A stretch of 39,957 nt of DNA from NCBI GenBank assembly GCA_024640545.1, contig JAHEEU010000005.1, positions 1 to 39,957 on the forward strand. Reading direction: 5' to 3'. Within the stretch, counting starts at the first letter, position 1. Each line of letters begins with the position of its first letter. Positions 22,255 through 31,560 of the stretch are shown in pieces. The notes beneath the pieces were generated by a model. The model was not told where the DNA came from. It did no database searches and was given only the letters and a program-made list of their open reading frames with translations. The position numbers and the translations under genes are program-made. This DNA is from Geobacteraceae bacterium (GTDB lineage Bacteria > Desulfobacterota > Desulfuromonadia > Desulfuromonadales > BM103).

Positions 22255-23856
22255 ATGAACCATCGAATCCGCCTGCTCCCCCTGCAGGTTATCGCTGTAC
22301 TTTCCCTGCTGTTTATCCTGCTCGGTGTGAGCAACCTGCTCTTTTTCTGGCCGCTCGTTATTCTGCTGCCGATCCTGTTCCTGGGCCTCTGGGACCTGCA
22401 GCAGAGGAGCCACAGCCTGCTGCGCAATTTCCCGATCCTTGGCCACTTCCGCTACCTGATCGAGGAATTCGGTCCACCGCTGCGCCAGTACATCGTCGAG
22501 GACAACCGCGAGGGGAAACCCTTCAACCGGGATTTCCGCTCCCTGGTCTACCAGCGGGCGAAAAACATCGAGGCCAAAAAACCCTTCGGCACCGAACTTG
22601 ATGTCTACGATCCCGGCTACATCTGGATGGGCCATTCGATGACCCCGAAGGAGGTCGCGAAGGAACTGCCGCGCCTGACCATCGGCGGCCCCCAGTGCGG
22701 CAAACCTTACTCGGCTTCGATCTTCAACATTTCGGCGATGAGTTTCGGTTCGCTGAGCGGCAACGCAATCGAGGCCCTGAACAAGGGCGCCCGCATGGGT
22801 AATTTCTTCCACACCACCGGCGAGGGAGGGGTCAGCCGCTATCACCAGAAGCACGGCGGCGATCTCAACTGGCAGATCGGCAGCGGCTACTTCGGCTGCC
22901 GCGCCGCCGACGGCAGCTTCAGTGCCGACCTGTTCACCGAACAGGCCAGCCTCGAACAGATCAAGCTGATCGAGATCAAGATCTCCCAAGGGGCCAAGCC
23001 GGGGCACGGTGGAATCCTGCCGGCGGGCAAGATCACTGCGGAAATCGCCGAGGCGCGCAAGGTGCCGATGGGCGAGGATTGTATCTCCCCGGCTCACCAT
23101 TCAGCTTTTTCCACCCCCATCGAACTGCTCGAGTTTGTCGCCAGGCTGCGGGAGTTGTCCGGCGGGAAACCGGTCGGCTTCAAACTCTGCGTCGGCCACC
23201 CCCACGAATTTCTGGCCATCTGCAAGGCGATGCACTCAAGCGGGATAGTGCCGGACTTTATCATCATCGACGGCGGCGAAGGCGGGACGGGGGCCGCACC
23301 GCTGGAATTCTCCGACCGGATCGGCTTCCCGCTGCGCGAGGGGCTGGTGTTTGCCAACAATGCCCTGATCGGCATCGGTGTCCGCGACCGGATCAAGCTC
23401 GGCGTGAGCGGCAAGACCGCAGCCGCAGGGTTGCTCGCCGGGGCAATGGCGCTCGGGGCGGACTGGGTCAACGCGGCACGGGCCTTCATGTTCTGCCTCG
23501 GCTGCATTCAGGCGCAGATGTGCCACAGCAACAATTGCCCGGTCGGCGTGGCCACCCAGGACCCGAAACTGCAACAGGCGCTGGTCGTTGACGATAAGGC
23601 CGGGCGGGTTGCCAACTACCACCGCAACACGCTGAAAATGCTCAACGAGATAACCGCCGCAGCGGGACTCGAGCATCCCACGCTGTTCCGTCCGGAGCAC
23701 TTTTTCCAGCGCACCGGGGCGGTTGGCGTGCAAAGCTATGCGAAGCTTTACAACCAACTGGAACCAGGCGAACTGCTCGATGGCACGGAAAGCCCGCTCA
23801 TGGCCAGGTACTGGACAATGGCCCAGGCGGAAAGCTTCACGCCCAAGAGTGCCTGA
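22255..23856 (+). CDS. FMN-binding glutamate synthase family protein
   Basis: Strong AAGGAGG RBS; ISAMSFGSLSGNAIEALNKGA, IDGGEGGTGAAPLEFSD, CLGCIQAQMCHSNNCPVGVATQDP. Confidence 0.94.
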   Translation: MNHRIRLLPLQVIAVLSLLFILLGVSNLLFFWPLVILLPILFLGLWDLQQRSHSLLRNFPILGHFRYLIEEFGPPLRQYIVEDNREGKPFNRDFRSLVYQRAKNIEAKKPFGTELDVYDPGYIWMGHSMTPKEVAKELPRLTIGGPQCGKPYSASIFNISAMSFGSLSGNAIEALNKGARMGNFFHTTGEGGVSRYHQKHGGDLNWQIGSGYFGCRAADGSFSADLFTEQASLEQIKLIEIKISQGAKPGHGGILPAGKITAEIAEARKVPMGEDCISPAHHSAFSTPIELLEFVARLRELSGGKPVGFKLCVGHPHEFLAICKAMHSSGIVPDFIIIDGGEGGTGAAPLEFSDRIGFPLREGLVFANNALIGIGVRDRIKLGVSGKTAAAGLLAGAMALGADWVNAARAFMFCLGCIQAQMCHSNNCPVGVATQDPKLQQALVVDDKAGRVANYHRNTLKMLNEITAAAGLEHPTLFRPEHFFQRTGAVGVQSYAKLYNQLEPGELLDGTESPLMARYWTMAQAESFTPKSA

Positions 23857-23924
23857 TCGCTGTTGGGGAAATGAACGGCCCCGCGACTGGCCGCAGGGCA
23901 TTGCACCCCTGGTCGATTAAAAGT

Positions 23925-24860
23925 ATGCATGTTGCTTCGAAAGTGCCTGCGCAGTTCGACGGGATCAGCGTGACTCGCTACCTGGCATGCCGCTTTACCT
24001 ACTTGCCGGAGGCTGGCTGGCGGGAGCTGGTCAGCGAGGGAAGAATTTACTGCAATGGGACCCGCTGTGACGGGACATCCACCGTCTCCAGGGGAGACCT
24101 TGTCGGATGTGATCTGCCCGATTTCGAGGCACCGGCCATCAACCTCAATTACACCATTGTTTATAAGGATGAGTGGCTGCTGGGCATCGACAAGCCGGCA
24201 GGGTTAAGGGTGCACAGCCGGGGCAAATTCGTCAACGCCAACCTGATGTACCATCTGCGCCACATCCATCGGCCGGCCTACCCGGAAGCCAACCTGGTGA
24301 ATCGACTGGACGCCGACACATCCGGCCTGGTGCTGTTGGCCAGGGATCCTGCGGTGCTCAGGAAGATGATGGAACAGTTTGCGCGGGGGCTGGTGGAGAA
24401 ACGCTATCTGGCCGTGGTCAACGGACGCCCCTCCCCCGCTGCAGGCAGCATCGAGTTGCCGATCGGTCCGGTCACGGGTGCCCGGGTCCCCCGGTTCGGA
24501 ATCGACCGGACCACCGGCAAAACATCTTTAACCCATTACAGCACCGTGCGCGAACTGAACGGCAACCTCACCTTGCTGGAACTGCGTCCGGAAACTGGCC
24601 GGACCCATCAGCTTCGCGTCCACCTGGCGGCCATTGGCCATCCGATAGCCGGCGACGCTCTCTACACCATGGGCGATGAAGAGTATCTCGACTGGGTGCG
24701 CAACCCACCGCTCCAGACCGGCTTGCTGCGCCAGGCGCTGCACTGTCACCAGTTGCAGTTTCTCCATCCCGTCCGCCAGGCCCGGCACATCCTGACCGCA
24801 CCGCTGGCTGCCGATATCAAGCAGTTCATTCGTGAAGGAGCGGTAAAGGACCGCGGTTAG
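23925..24860 (+). CDS. RluA-family RNA pseudouridine synthase
   Basis: S4-like N-terminus; NRLDADTSGLVLLARDP catalytic motif; GRTHQLRVHLAAIGHPIAGDALY. Confidence 0.92.
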   Translation: MHVASKVPAQFDGISVTRYLACRFTYLPEAGWRELVSEGRIYCNGTRCDGTSTVSRGDLVGCDLPDFEAPAINLNYTIVYKDEWLLGIDKPAGLRVHSRGKFVNANLMYHLRHIHRPAYPEANLVNRLDADTSGLVLLARDPAVLRKMMEQFARGLVEKRYLAVVNGRPSPAAGSIELPIGPVTGARVPRFGIDRTTGKTSLTHYSTVRELNGNLTLLELRPETGRTHQLRVHLAAIGHPIAGDALYTMGDEEYLDWVRNPPLQTGLLRQALHCHQLQFLHPVRQARHILTAPLAADIKQFIREGAVKDRG

Positions 24861-24896
24861 CAAACAGCAGGGCAGCCCCTTATGTCGATTATACGT

Positions 24897-25496
24897 TCAA
24901 GGCGTGTTGCCCCCCCATGAGTACTTGATCCCGGCACCCAAAGCATTTGACCCGCCCCTCACGCCATTGAACAAGCCGAAAACGCCGGACCGATGATGCA
25001 GGCGGGTGAACAGGCTCCACCCAGGCACATTCGGCACTTCGAACGCAATCTCGAACGCAAGGTAATTGAGCAGTTTCGAGGTTTTGCCGTTCTTGTCTTT
25101 TTCTATTTCAGGGTTCTGGGTGGCGTAACTGAGACCCTCCCCGACTGCAAAACTGGTATCCAGATAATCATCCCAGGGAAACGGCAGCCACCGGAAAACC
25201 ACATCGCCGTTGAGCTCGAAATGGTCCTGGTACCCCCAGTGTTTTGCGACCTGCCCTTCCGCTTCGACAGCGATCAGCTCTTTATAAATGGTCAGGTTCT
25301 TGCCAAGGGCCACGACAAGGAACCTGGAGTCCTCGAATTTAAGGTCCCGGGAAAGAATGTCGTCAATACTGTTCTCTGTGGCCTGGCCCCCATAAGTGCT
25401 GACAAACCACTCGTTTTCGGAGGCAGCCAGGCACTGTCCCCCCAGCATTAAAACCATCAGGGTGACAACAACAAACCGGAACAGAATGGGTTGCAT
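24897..25496 (-). CDS. Outer-membrane beta-barrel, possible PagL-like acyloxyacyl hydrolase
   Basis: Signal peptide; LFTRLHHRSGVFGLFNGVRGGSNALGAGIKYSW C-terminus with an H-x-S element. Confidence 0.55.
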   Translation of the reverse strand: MQPILFRFVVVTLMVLMLGGQCLAASENEWFVSTYGGQATENSIDDILSRDLKFEDSRFLVVALGKNLTIYKELIAVEAEGQVAKHWGYQDHFELNGDVVFRWLPFPWDDYLDTSFAVGEGLSYATQNPEIEKDKNGKTSKLLNYLAFEIAFEVPNVPGWSLFTRLHHRSGVFGLFNGVRGGSNALGAGIKYSWGGNTP

Positions 25497-26023
25497 AAAT
25501 GAGCTCCAATCCTCATCAAGAATTGTCGTACAAATTCAATCTGAACTATAGAACCACAGCAAGTTTTTTTTCAAGCCCTTACGCCCCCGCAGCAAACTGC
25601 AAAGTCTCCTGAAATTCCGGAAGATCAATCCATAGGATATACAATTTACATCGAGAACAAAGCCCTGCAGCAGAGACACGGAATATCTAGGGAGAATCTC
25701 TCGTTCGTGGAAAGTGGTGGGAATACCCTTTTGAAGAGATCCGCTTTTTTTGTTTTCTCGAGAGGACGTCTGCTCAGCGGGGCCAGAACCTATAGCAGTG
25801 CGCCCATAATCACAAGGGCCCGGTTAAGACGACCTTCAATTCACGAAAGACCTCCCGCTCCATGTTTCCCTTGAAATTGGCAGGCAGCGAATGTTGCAGT
25901 ACTGCATAAGCCGCCTATCAGCGATGCGGGGGGATCGACCGGATCCCCCATGAATTCATAAGCAGCCCTGAAAAACCTGCGCCTTGTCATCGAACAAAAA
26001 TGGCTTGTGCGATAAGTATATTT

Positions 26024-26043
26024 TATGGTACCACAATACCATA
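26024..26043. promoter_or_regulatory. Inverted repeat TATGGTA-N6-TACCATA, candidate operator upstream of the GNAT/Rrf2 operon
   Basis: Perfect 7-bp arms in an AT-rich upstream region. Confidence 0.45.
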
Positions 26044-26118
26044 ATATGGATTTAACCTGCCGGCACAAGTGGCGCAACGGCTCCTATGGCCACGCTTAGC
26101 CCAGACTGCCGCTGAGCA

Positions 26119-26583
26119 ATGGATATTGAGATGACTGACCTGGTCACCATCCGCAACGCCGTGATTTCAGACTTTGCAGCCGTGATCGAGCTCGACCTGG
26201 TCGGCGATCCGGCAGAGAAGCCAGACTATTGGCGAAGCATCTTTGACCGCTATGTGACTGCCGGCAGGAAAGGCAGGATTTTCCTCGTCGCCGAGCAAGC
26301 TGGCAAGGTGATCGGCTTCATTGTCGGGGAAGTGCGTGCCTGGGAATTCGGCTCGGCACCCTGCGGGTGGGTCTTTGCCTTGAGCGTGTCGCCCCACACC
26401 CGGGAATTGGGGGTCGGCCAGCTGATGCTCACCGAGATGTGCCGGCGGTTGAAAAAGGCCGGGGTAGCCACCGTTCGGACCATGGTCGACCGGGAGAACA
26501 AGCTGACGCTGTCCTTTTTCCGCAGCCAGGGGTTGCGAACGGGCCGCTATGTCGAACTCGAAAAACCGCTCGATGAAATTTAA
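26119..26583 (+). CDS. GNAT family N-acetyltransferase
   Basis: VTIRNAVISDFAAVIELD...GWVFALSVSPHTRELGVGQLMLTEMCRRLKKAGV; start may be 26131. Confidence 0.9.
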   Translation: MDIEMTDLVTIRNAVISDFAAVIELDLVGDPAEKPDYWRSIFDRYVTAGRKGRIFLVAEQAGKVIGFIVGEVRAWEFGSAPCGWVFALSVSPHTRELGVGQLMLTEMCRRLKKAGVATVRTMVDRENKLTLSFFRSQGLRTGRYVELEKPLDEI

Positions 26584-26610
26584 CCGGGCCTTCGCGACTG
26601 GGATCCTCTC

Positions 26611-27042
26611 ATGAAAATTCACAAGGCGAGCCTGTTTGCCCTCTATGCCGTGCTCGAACTGGCCAGCGATCCGGAACGCCAGCTTTCGGCCACCGAAATC
26701 GCCGACAAGTACGGCATTTCCACCCACCATCTGGCGAAGATTCTGCGCACCCTGGTGCGTTCGCGAATGGTCCAGGCCGTACGCGGCGCCGGCGGCGGCT
26801 ATCGCTTTACCGGGATTGTCAATCGCACCACGCTGCTCGATGTCATCGAGTTGTTCGAGACCCTGGAATCAGACCTCGACGCCCCGGGCCCTAGGACCCA
26901 GGCTGGCGAAGCCATTATCGAGGAACTGCAGAGCATCACCCGTGAGATCGACGACCTCACTAGGGCGGTTCTCGACACCATCACTCTGGAAACCGCACTT
27001 AACAGCGCCCGCCAGCGCGCCGGGACAGCTTCTCAAGAATAA
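26611..27042 (+). CDS. Rrf2-family transcriptional regulator
   Basis: SLFALYAVLELASDPERQLSATEIADKYGISTHHLAKILRTLVRSRMVQAVRGAGGGYRFT. Confidence 0.92.
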   Translation: MKIHKASLFALYAVLELASDPERQLSATEIADKYGISTHHLAKILRTLVRSRMVQAVRGAGGGYRFTGIVNRTTLLDVIELFETLESDLDAPGPRTQAGEAIIEELQSITREIDDLTRAVLDTITLETALNSARQRAGTASQE

Positions 27043-27597
27043 GCCTTCGAATCCCCCCCCTGCTACCACGTTTATTTCAGTTAAGGTCCTGCCCAAGCTC
27101 GGCGTTGATTTGTGGAAATCAATTGTCCTGTGGATTTTCAAGCAGTCCATGCGGAGATCCTCAGAGGAGAGCCCCGACTGATGGCAACCGGCAGGGACCA
27201 GCCTGAACTGAAAAGCTTCCTTACGGGAAACCTCTTCGGAGTCTGATGCAGTGCGGCGCGCTTGATCACCGCAATCCCGGCAGTCGAATTTTTTTGCAGA
27301 GCCCTGTGGCTCTGCTATGGTCACTTAACTTAGGTGCGGGCGAGACGGCTTTCCTCAGCGATCGGCTTAATCTCTACTTGATTTATCCTAGCAATGATTG
27401 ATAATGAGGGAGTTTATTGATCAAACGCATGGTGAATCTTTACGAGCCGTTCTTTTTGTTATAATTGCTCGGCGATTCGGACCGTGTCTTCGCTATGGTG
27501 TTTTCTCGAAGCCTGGGAATCCATCGCCGATCCATACTTGGCAGCATAAATAATATAATTTGTTCGATCTACAAATAATTTGCCAAAGGAGTTCACC

Positions 27598-28581
27598 ATG
27601 AAATCAGTCCTGTCCTGGGCCCTCCGCAGTGCCCTCCTGGCCCTGCTGCTGGTTCATCTCCAGCCGGTCGATTCCATTGCTGAAAAGACCATCAATATAG
27701 GTACCGGCAGTATTACCGGTGTCTATTACAATACCGGCAGTGCCGTGGCTAAGATGTTCAACCAGAAGCGGCAGGAGTACGGTGCATGGATGCTCAACCG
27801 GCCGTCGGCAGGGTCGCTTGAAAACATTAACGAAGTCCTGGGAGGACAAAACCAGTTCGGCATTTCCCAGGCCAATTTTCTTTTTAATGCCTGGAACGGG
27901 ATGGGCCTCTGGGAGAACTCGCCCAAGAAGACTCTGCGGGCCGTTCTGGGGCTCTACACCGAAGACCTCACCCTGATCGCCGCCGATGACGCTGAGATTA
28001 ATACAGCGATCGACCTGAAAGGCAAACGGCTCAACATCGGCGAGCCCGGATCGAGCGACCACGAGACATCAGGAGAAATTCTGGCCGTGCTGGGCATTGA
28101 TCCGGCAAAAGACCTGCAGCTTTCCGAAGAGCCGACCTATATCGCATCGGAAAAAATCCAGTCCGACGACATCGACGCCTATTTCTACACGGTCGGGCAC
28201 CCCAACCTCTCGGTCATTGAGGCGATATCCGGTGAGCGCAAGGTACACATCGTCCCTTTTGAGCCTGATTTTATTGACAAGCTCGCGGCGCTGAGACCTT
28301 ACCTGTTAGCGGACCAGATCGACGTCACATTTTACGAAAAACTGGAGAGCAAGGCCCCGGTTCCGACCATCGGCATCAAATCGGTTCTTTTTACCAGAGA
28401 GGACGTCGGTGAAGAGACCGTCTACCGGGTGGTCAAATCGATTATGGAGAATCTTGACCTGTTCCGTCGCCAACACCCGGCCTTCTCCAGCCTGACGAAG
28501 GAAAATATGTCGCATGGAGTCATTATCCCTTTGCACCCCGGAGCCGAGCGCTACTTCCGCGAAGCGGGGATCGCTTATTGA
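27598..28581 (+). CDS. TAXI-family TRAP transporter solute-binding protein
   Basis: INIGTGSITGVYYNTGSAVAKMFNQKRQEYG...SAGSLENINEVLGGQNQFGISQANFLFNAWNG...LKGKRLNIGEPGSSDHETS. Confidence 0.92.
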   Translation: MKSVLSWALRSALLALLLVHLQPVDSIAEKTINIGTGSITGVYYNTGSAVAKMFNQKRQEYGAWMLNRPSAGSLENINEVLGGQNQFGISQANFLFNAWNGMGLWENSPKKTLRAVLGLYTEDLTLIAADDAEINTAIDLKGKRLNIGEPGSSDHETSGEILAVLGIDPAKDLQLSEEPTYIASEKIQSDDIDAYFYTVGHPNLSVIEAISGERKVHIVPFEPDFIDKLAALRPYLLADQIDVTFYEKLESKAPVPTIGIKSVLFTREDVGEETVYRVVKSIMENLDLFRRQHPAFSSLTKENMSHGVIIPLHPGAERYFREAGIAY

Positions 28582-28642
28582 GGTCGCCGATAGTTTCGTT
28601 ATTGGGCCTTTTTGATATAACTATCAAGTGCAGGAGGACATA

Positions 28643-29932
28643 ATGCACAAAATCTACTTGCTGGTTCTGGTCTGTTTGCTGACGGGTCTTCTGGCCGGTA
28701 CGGCGGAAGCGGAGAAGCCCTACTTCTTCCCGTATGTCAACCCCTACGAGGCGACGGTCATGGAAGTGCCTTCGATTTACGAAGCGCAGCTGCCGGCCGA
28801 AGTGCCGACCAAGGATTTTCGCATCCATCCCTTCCCGGACCGCAAGACTCCTGACGTTTTCTGGTACGACAAGGGCCTGGCCTGCTCCCTGGTTTACCAG
28901 AAGCACGAGGCCCCGCTGGTGTTCATCATTGCCGGCACCGGTGCCCGCTATAATTCACCGAAGATGATCAACATGCAGAAGGCCCTCTACCAGGCCGGCT
29001 TTCATGTCATTTCCATCTCTTCACCGACCATTGCCAACTTTATCATCAATGCCTCGGAAGGCATGGTTCCGGGGAATCTGTATGAAGATGCCAAAGATCT
29101 TTACCGGGTCATGGAAATGGCCTACGAAAAGGTGCAGAACAAGATCAAAGTGACCGACTTCTACCTCACCGGGTACAGCCTTGGCGGCATCCAGGCCGCC
29201 TACGTGTCGATGCTCGATGAGGAAAAAAAGCGTTTCGATTTCAAAAAGGTCCTGTTGATCAACCCCCCGGAAAGCCTGTATAATTCGGTGTCCAAGCTTG
29301 AGAAGCTGCTGGGCGACAATATCCCGGGTGGCGCGGCCAATTTCGATCTCTGGTACCAGCAGCTCCTCGACGATCTCGCCGGAATCTATGAAGAGATGGG
29401 ATTCTTCGACCTGACCGGCGACTACATCTACAAGGCCTACAAACGTCATCCCCCGCGGGAGGATTTCCTGGCGGCCCTGGTCGGGCTGTCATTTACCTTG
29501 AGCTCCTCCGATATGGTGTTCGCCTCCGATGTCATGCGCGGTGGCGGCTACATCACCCCGAAAAATGTCATCATGAACAATTCGACCTCATTGCGGCCTT
29601 TTGCCCAGGTCGCCAACCGGACCAGCTTTACCGATTATTTCCGTGAATACTTCTACCCGTATTTCCGCCAGCAGGAACCGGGCCTGACCGAGCAGAACCT
29701 GATCGATCGACTGACCCTGAAGAATATCGAGAGTTACCTGCGCAGTGCCAGGAAGATCGGCCTGCTGCACAATGAAGATGACATCATCATGCTCCCCGGC
29801 GAGGTCGATTACCTGCATGGCGTCTTCGGCGACCGGGCACAGATTTATCCCACGGGGGGGCACTGCGGAAACATGAATGATCCCACAGTGGTCCGTTTTA
29901 TAGTTGATTTCTTCAAAGGGCAGGAGGGCTGA
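28643..29932 (+). CDS. Secreted alpha/beta hydrolase-like protein
   Basis: Signal peptide MHKIYLLVLVCLLTGLLAGTAEA; nucleophile elbow TGYSLGG; late His in TGGHCGN. Confidence 0.8.
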   Translation: MHKIYLLVLVCLLTGLLAGTAEAEKPYFFPYVNPYEATVMEVPSIYEAQLPAEVPTKDFRIHPFPDRKTPDVFWYDKGLACSLVYQKHEAPLVFIIAGTGARYNSPKMINMQKALYQAGFHVISISSPTIANFIINASEGMVPGNLYEDAKDLYRVMEMAYEKVQNKIKVTDFYLTGYSLGGIQAAYVSMLDEEKKRFDFKKVLLINPPESLYNSVSKLEKLLGDNIPGGAANFDLWYQQLLDDLAGIYEEMGFFDLTGDYIYKAYKRHPPREDFLAALVGLSFTLSSSDMVFASDVMRGGGYITPKNVIMNNSTSLRPFAQVANRTSFTDYFREYFYPYFRQQEPGLTEQNLIDRLTLKNIESYLRSARKIGLLHNEDDIIMLPGEVDYLHGVFGDRAQIYPTGGHCGNMNDPTVVRFIVDFFKGQEG

Positions 29933-29934
29933 TC

Positions 29935-30699
29935 ATGACTGCATTCATTCAAAGAAAACGGCTGCTGCTGGTCTTGCTCTCAGGGCTCCTGCTGTTGAGC
30001 GCCTGTTCGACAACCCCGAAGACCACTCCCGAGACCGAGCCGCCGATGCGGACGTATGAGGAACTGGTTGACCAGAGCAAGAGCTCCCCGATCGATGTCT
30101 ATGACCCGCTTGAAGGTTTCAACCGCGGGGTATATCGTTTCAACTACTACTTCGACAAGTTCATTTTCCTGCCGATTGTCAACACCTACGAATTCATCAT
30201 GCCGACCTTTGCCCAGAAGGGTGTGTCGAACTTTGTCGACAACGTCTACGAATTCAGTAACTTCACCAACAACCTCTTGCAGTTGAAGTTCAAACAGAGC
30301 GGCATCACCCTGGCACGTTTTGCGATCAACACGACCGTGGGAATTGCCGGGTTGTGGGACCCGGCAACAGAAATGAATCTATACAGGCAGAAAGAGGACT
30401 TCGGGCAGACCCTCGGTCACTACGGGGTTGGCAACGGACCGTACCTCGTGCTGCCGATCCTCGGGCCGTCCAACCTGCGTGACGCCACTGGTGTGGTGGC
30501 CGATTCCGTTGCTTTCAGCAGCTTCGGTCCCCCAGCCTGGGTGGACGACGATGACGCGACCCTGGCTTTCAACGTCGTAACCGCGATTGACAAGCGTCAC
30601 CGGGTCCCGTTCCGCTACTATGGAACAGGATCGCCATTCGAGTACGAGATGATTCGCTTGCTGTATACATCGCAGCGGCAGATTGTTATCGAGAAATAA
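29935..30699 (+). CDS. mlaA: MlaA/VacJ family lipoprotein
   Basis: Lipobox LLLLSACS; YDPLEGFNRGVYRFNYYFDKFIFLPIVNTYEFIMP...GVSNFVDNVYE...DFGQTLGHYGVGNGPYLVLPILGPSNLRD. Confidence 0.95.
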   Translation: MTAFIQRKRLLLVLLSGLLLLSACSTTPKTTPETEPPMRTYEELVDQSKSSPIDVYDPLEGFNRGVYRFNYYFDKFIFLPIVNTYEFIMPTFAQKGVSNFVDNVYEFSNFTNNLLQLKFKQSGITLARFAINTTVGIAGLWDPATEMNLYRQKEDFGQTLGHYGVGNGPYLVLPILGPSNLRDATGVVADSVAFSSFGPPAWVDDDDATLAFNVVTAIDKRHRVPFRYYGTGSPFEYEMIRLLYTSQRQIVIEK

Positions 30700-30715
30700 A
30701 GGACTTACCCTGTCG

Positions 30716-30754
30716 AACCCGTTACGGCCGCATGCTTTGCGGCCGTAACGGGTT
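30716..30754 (+). terminator. 17-bp perfect stem-loop after mlaA, likely terminator (T-poor tail)
   Basis: AACCCGTTACGGCCGCA-TGCTT-TGCGGCCGTAACGGGTT. Confidence 0.6.
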
Positions 30755-30868
30755 TCCGGGGCCAAGTCCAGACAGTCGGAGAGGCGGCCGACCAGCACAT
30801 GCTCGGTGATGTTCTTGAGAACCTTGCTCTACACACCACGTCCGGGGCATTCAGACCCTGACCATCAG

Positions 30869-30959
30869 AAAAAAAAGCCCCATAGTCAGGAGTGACTATG
30901 GGGCAACGGGTTTATGGGTTTTTCTTTTAGGAGGGTAGAACATGAAGAAGTATGTTCTG
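30869..30959 (-). ncRNA. Candidate small RNA (~90 nt), novel
   Basis: Minus strand: 7-bp hairpin AGAACAT-(8)-ATGTTCT at the predicted TSS, unpaired ACCCTCCTAAAAGAAAAACCC, 12-bp stem GCCCCATAGTCA-CTCC-TGACTATGGGGC, then T8. Confidence 0.65.
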
Positions 30960-30965
30960 GTGAAT

Positions 30966-30993
30966 ATATTACCCGTTTAGTTATATATGTCAA
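30966..30993 (-). promoter_or_regulatory. Sigma70-like promoter for the candidate sRNA
   Basis: TTGACA-N16-TAATAT (or N17-AATATA) on the minus strand. Confidence 0.6.
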
Positions 30994-31360
30994 GCAGAAA
31001 ATTTGCTCGCTCAACATAGCCACCCGTCACTGGTCCAAACAGCAATTTTCATTTGGGACAAGCAGGAGACGAACTGTCTCCATCAATCCTCCCCCGGACT
31101 CCTCCTGTAAGACTTGCAAACGTTCAGTAATGGACCTCGCCTCTGGTCACCCGCAGCGATTATTTCCCGGACTATCTATCTCCTTCAAGGCCTGATGCCT
31201 TGACCGCAACGTTAAAACTCATAATGGGGCTTTCTCAGCATTCATTGCCTAGCCTCTGAGAAGCGACCCTATATGGAGCGATCTGGTCCGGTCCGTCACA
31301 AGGCCGGCACCAGTCGCCAATTCAGGCCATAAAATCTTGGCTCCGAAGAAGTAGAGCACA

Positions 31361-31388
31361 TTGACACGACTCAATGAAGAGTTAGAAT
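31361..31388 (+). promoter_or_regulatory. Sigma70-like promoter upstream of glnA
   Basis: TTGACA-N16-TAGAAT. Confidence 0.55.
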
Positions 31389-31560
31389 AATAAATATGGC
31401 ATTAATTTTACCAATGATTCGCTTCGACCACTCGATGATCAGGCCCGCCTGAAAATACTTATGGTTTGTTCTTGAAAGTCTCCGATCCACCAGCTGCCGG
31501 CCTTAGGCCCTAGCCATGTAACACACCCTCACACGCTTGCCTGTCAAAAGGAGTTTGTCC

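Noticed and set aside
25841-26077. 78-aa minus-strand ORF in the 25.5-26.1 kb gap
   Set aside because: No convincing RBS or domain, and it overlaps the candidate operator; not supportable as a gene.
27106-27123. TTGATTT-GTGG-AAATCAA as an FNR site
   Set aside because: TTGAT and ATCAA half-sites are separated by 8 nt, not 4, and no suitable promoter follows.
27295-27315. GCAGAGCC-CTGT-GGCTCTGC hairpin as terminator
   Set aside because: The T-run precedes the stem on the plus strand and becomes an A-run after the stem on the minus strand, so it fits neither orientation.
26869-27324. 151-aa minus-strand ORF overlapping the Rrf2 gene
   Set aside because: Overlaps a supported regulator and lacks recognisable features.
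30942-30980. 12-codon plus-strand ORF MKKYVLVNILPV after AGGAGGG
   Set aside because: The apparent RBS is the complement of the C-rich stretch of the minus-strand sRNA candidate; the minus interpretation explains promoter, hairpins and U-tract.
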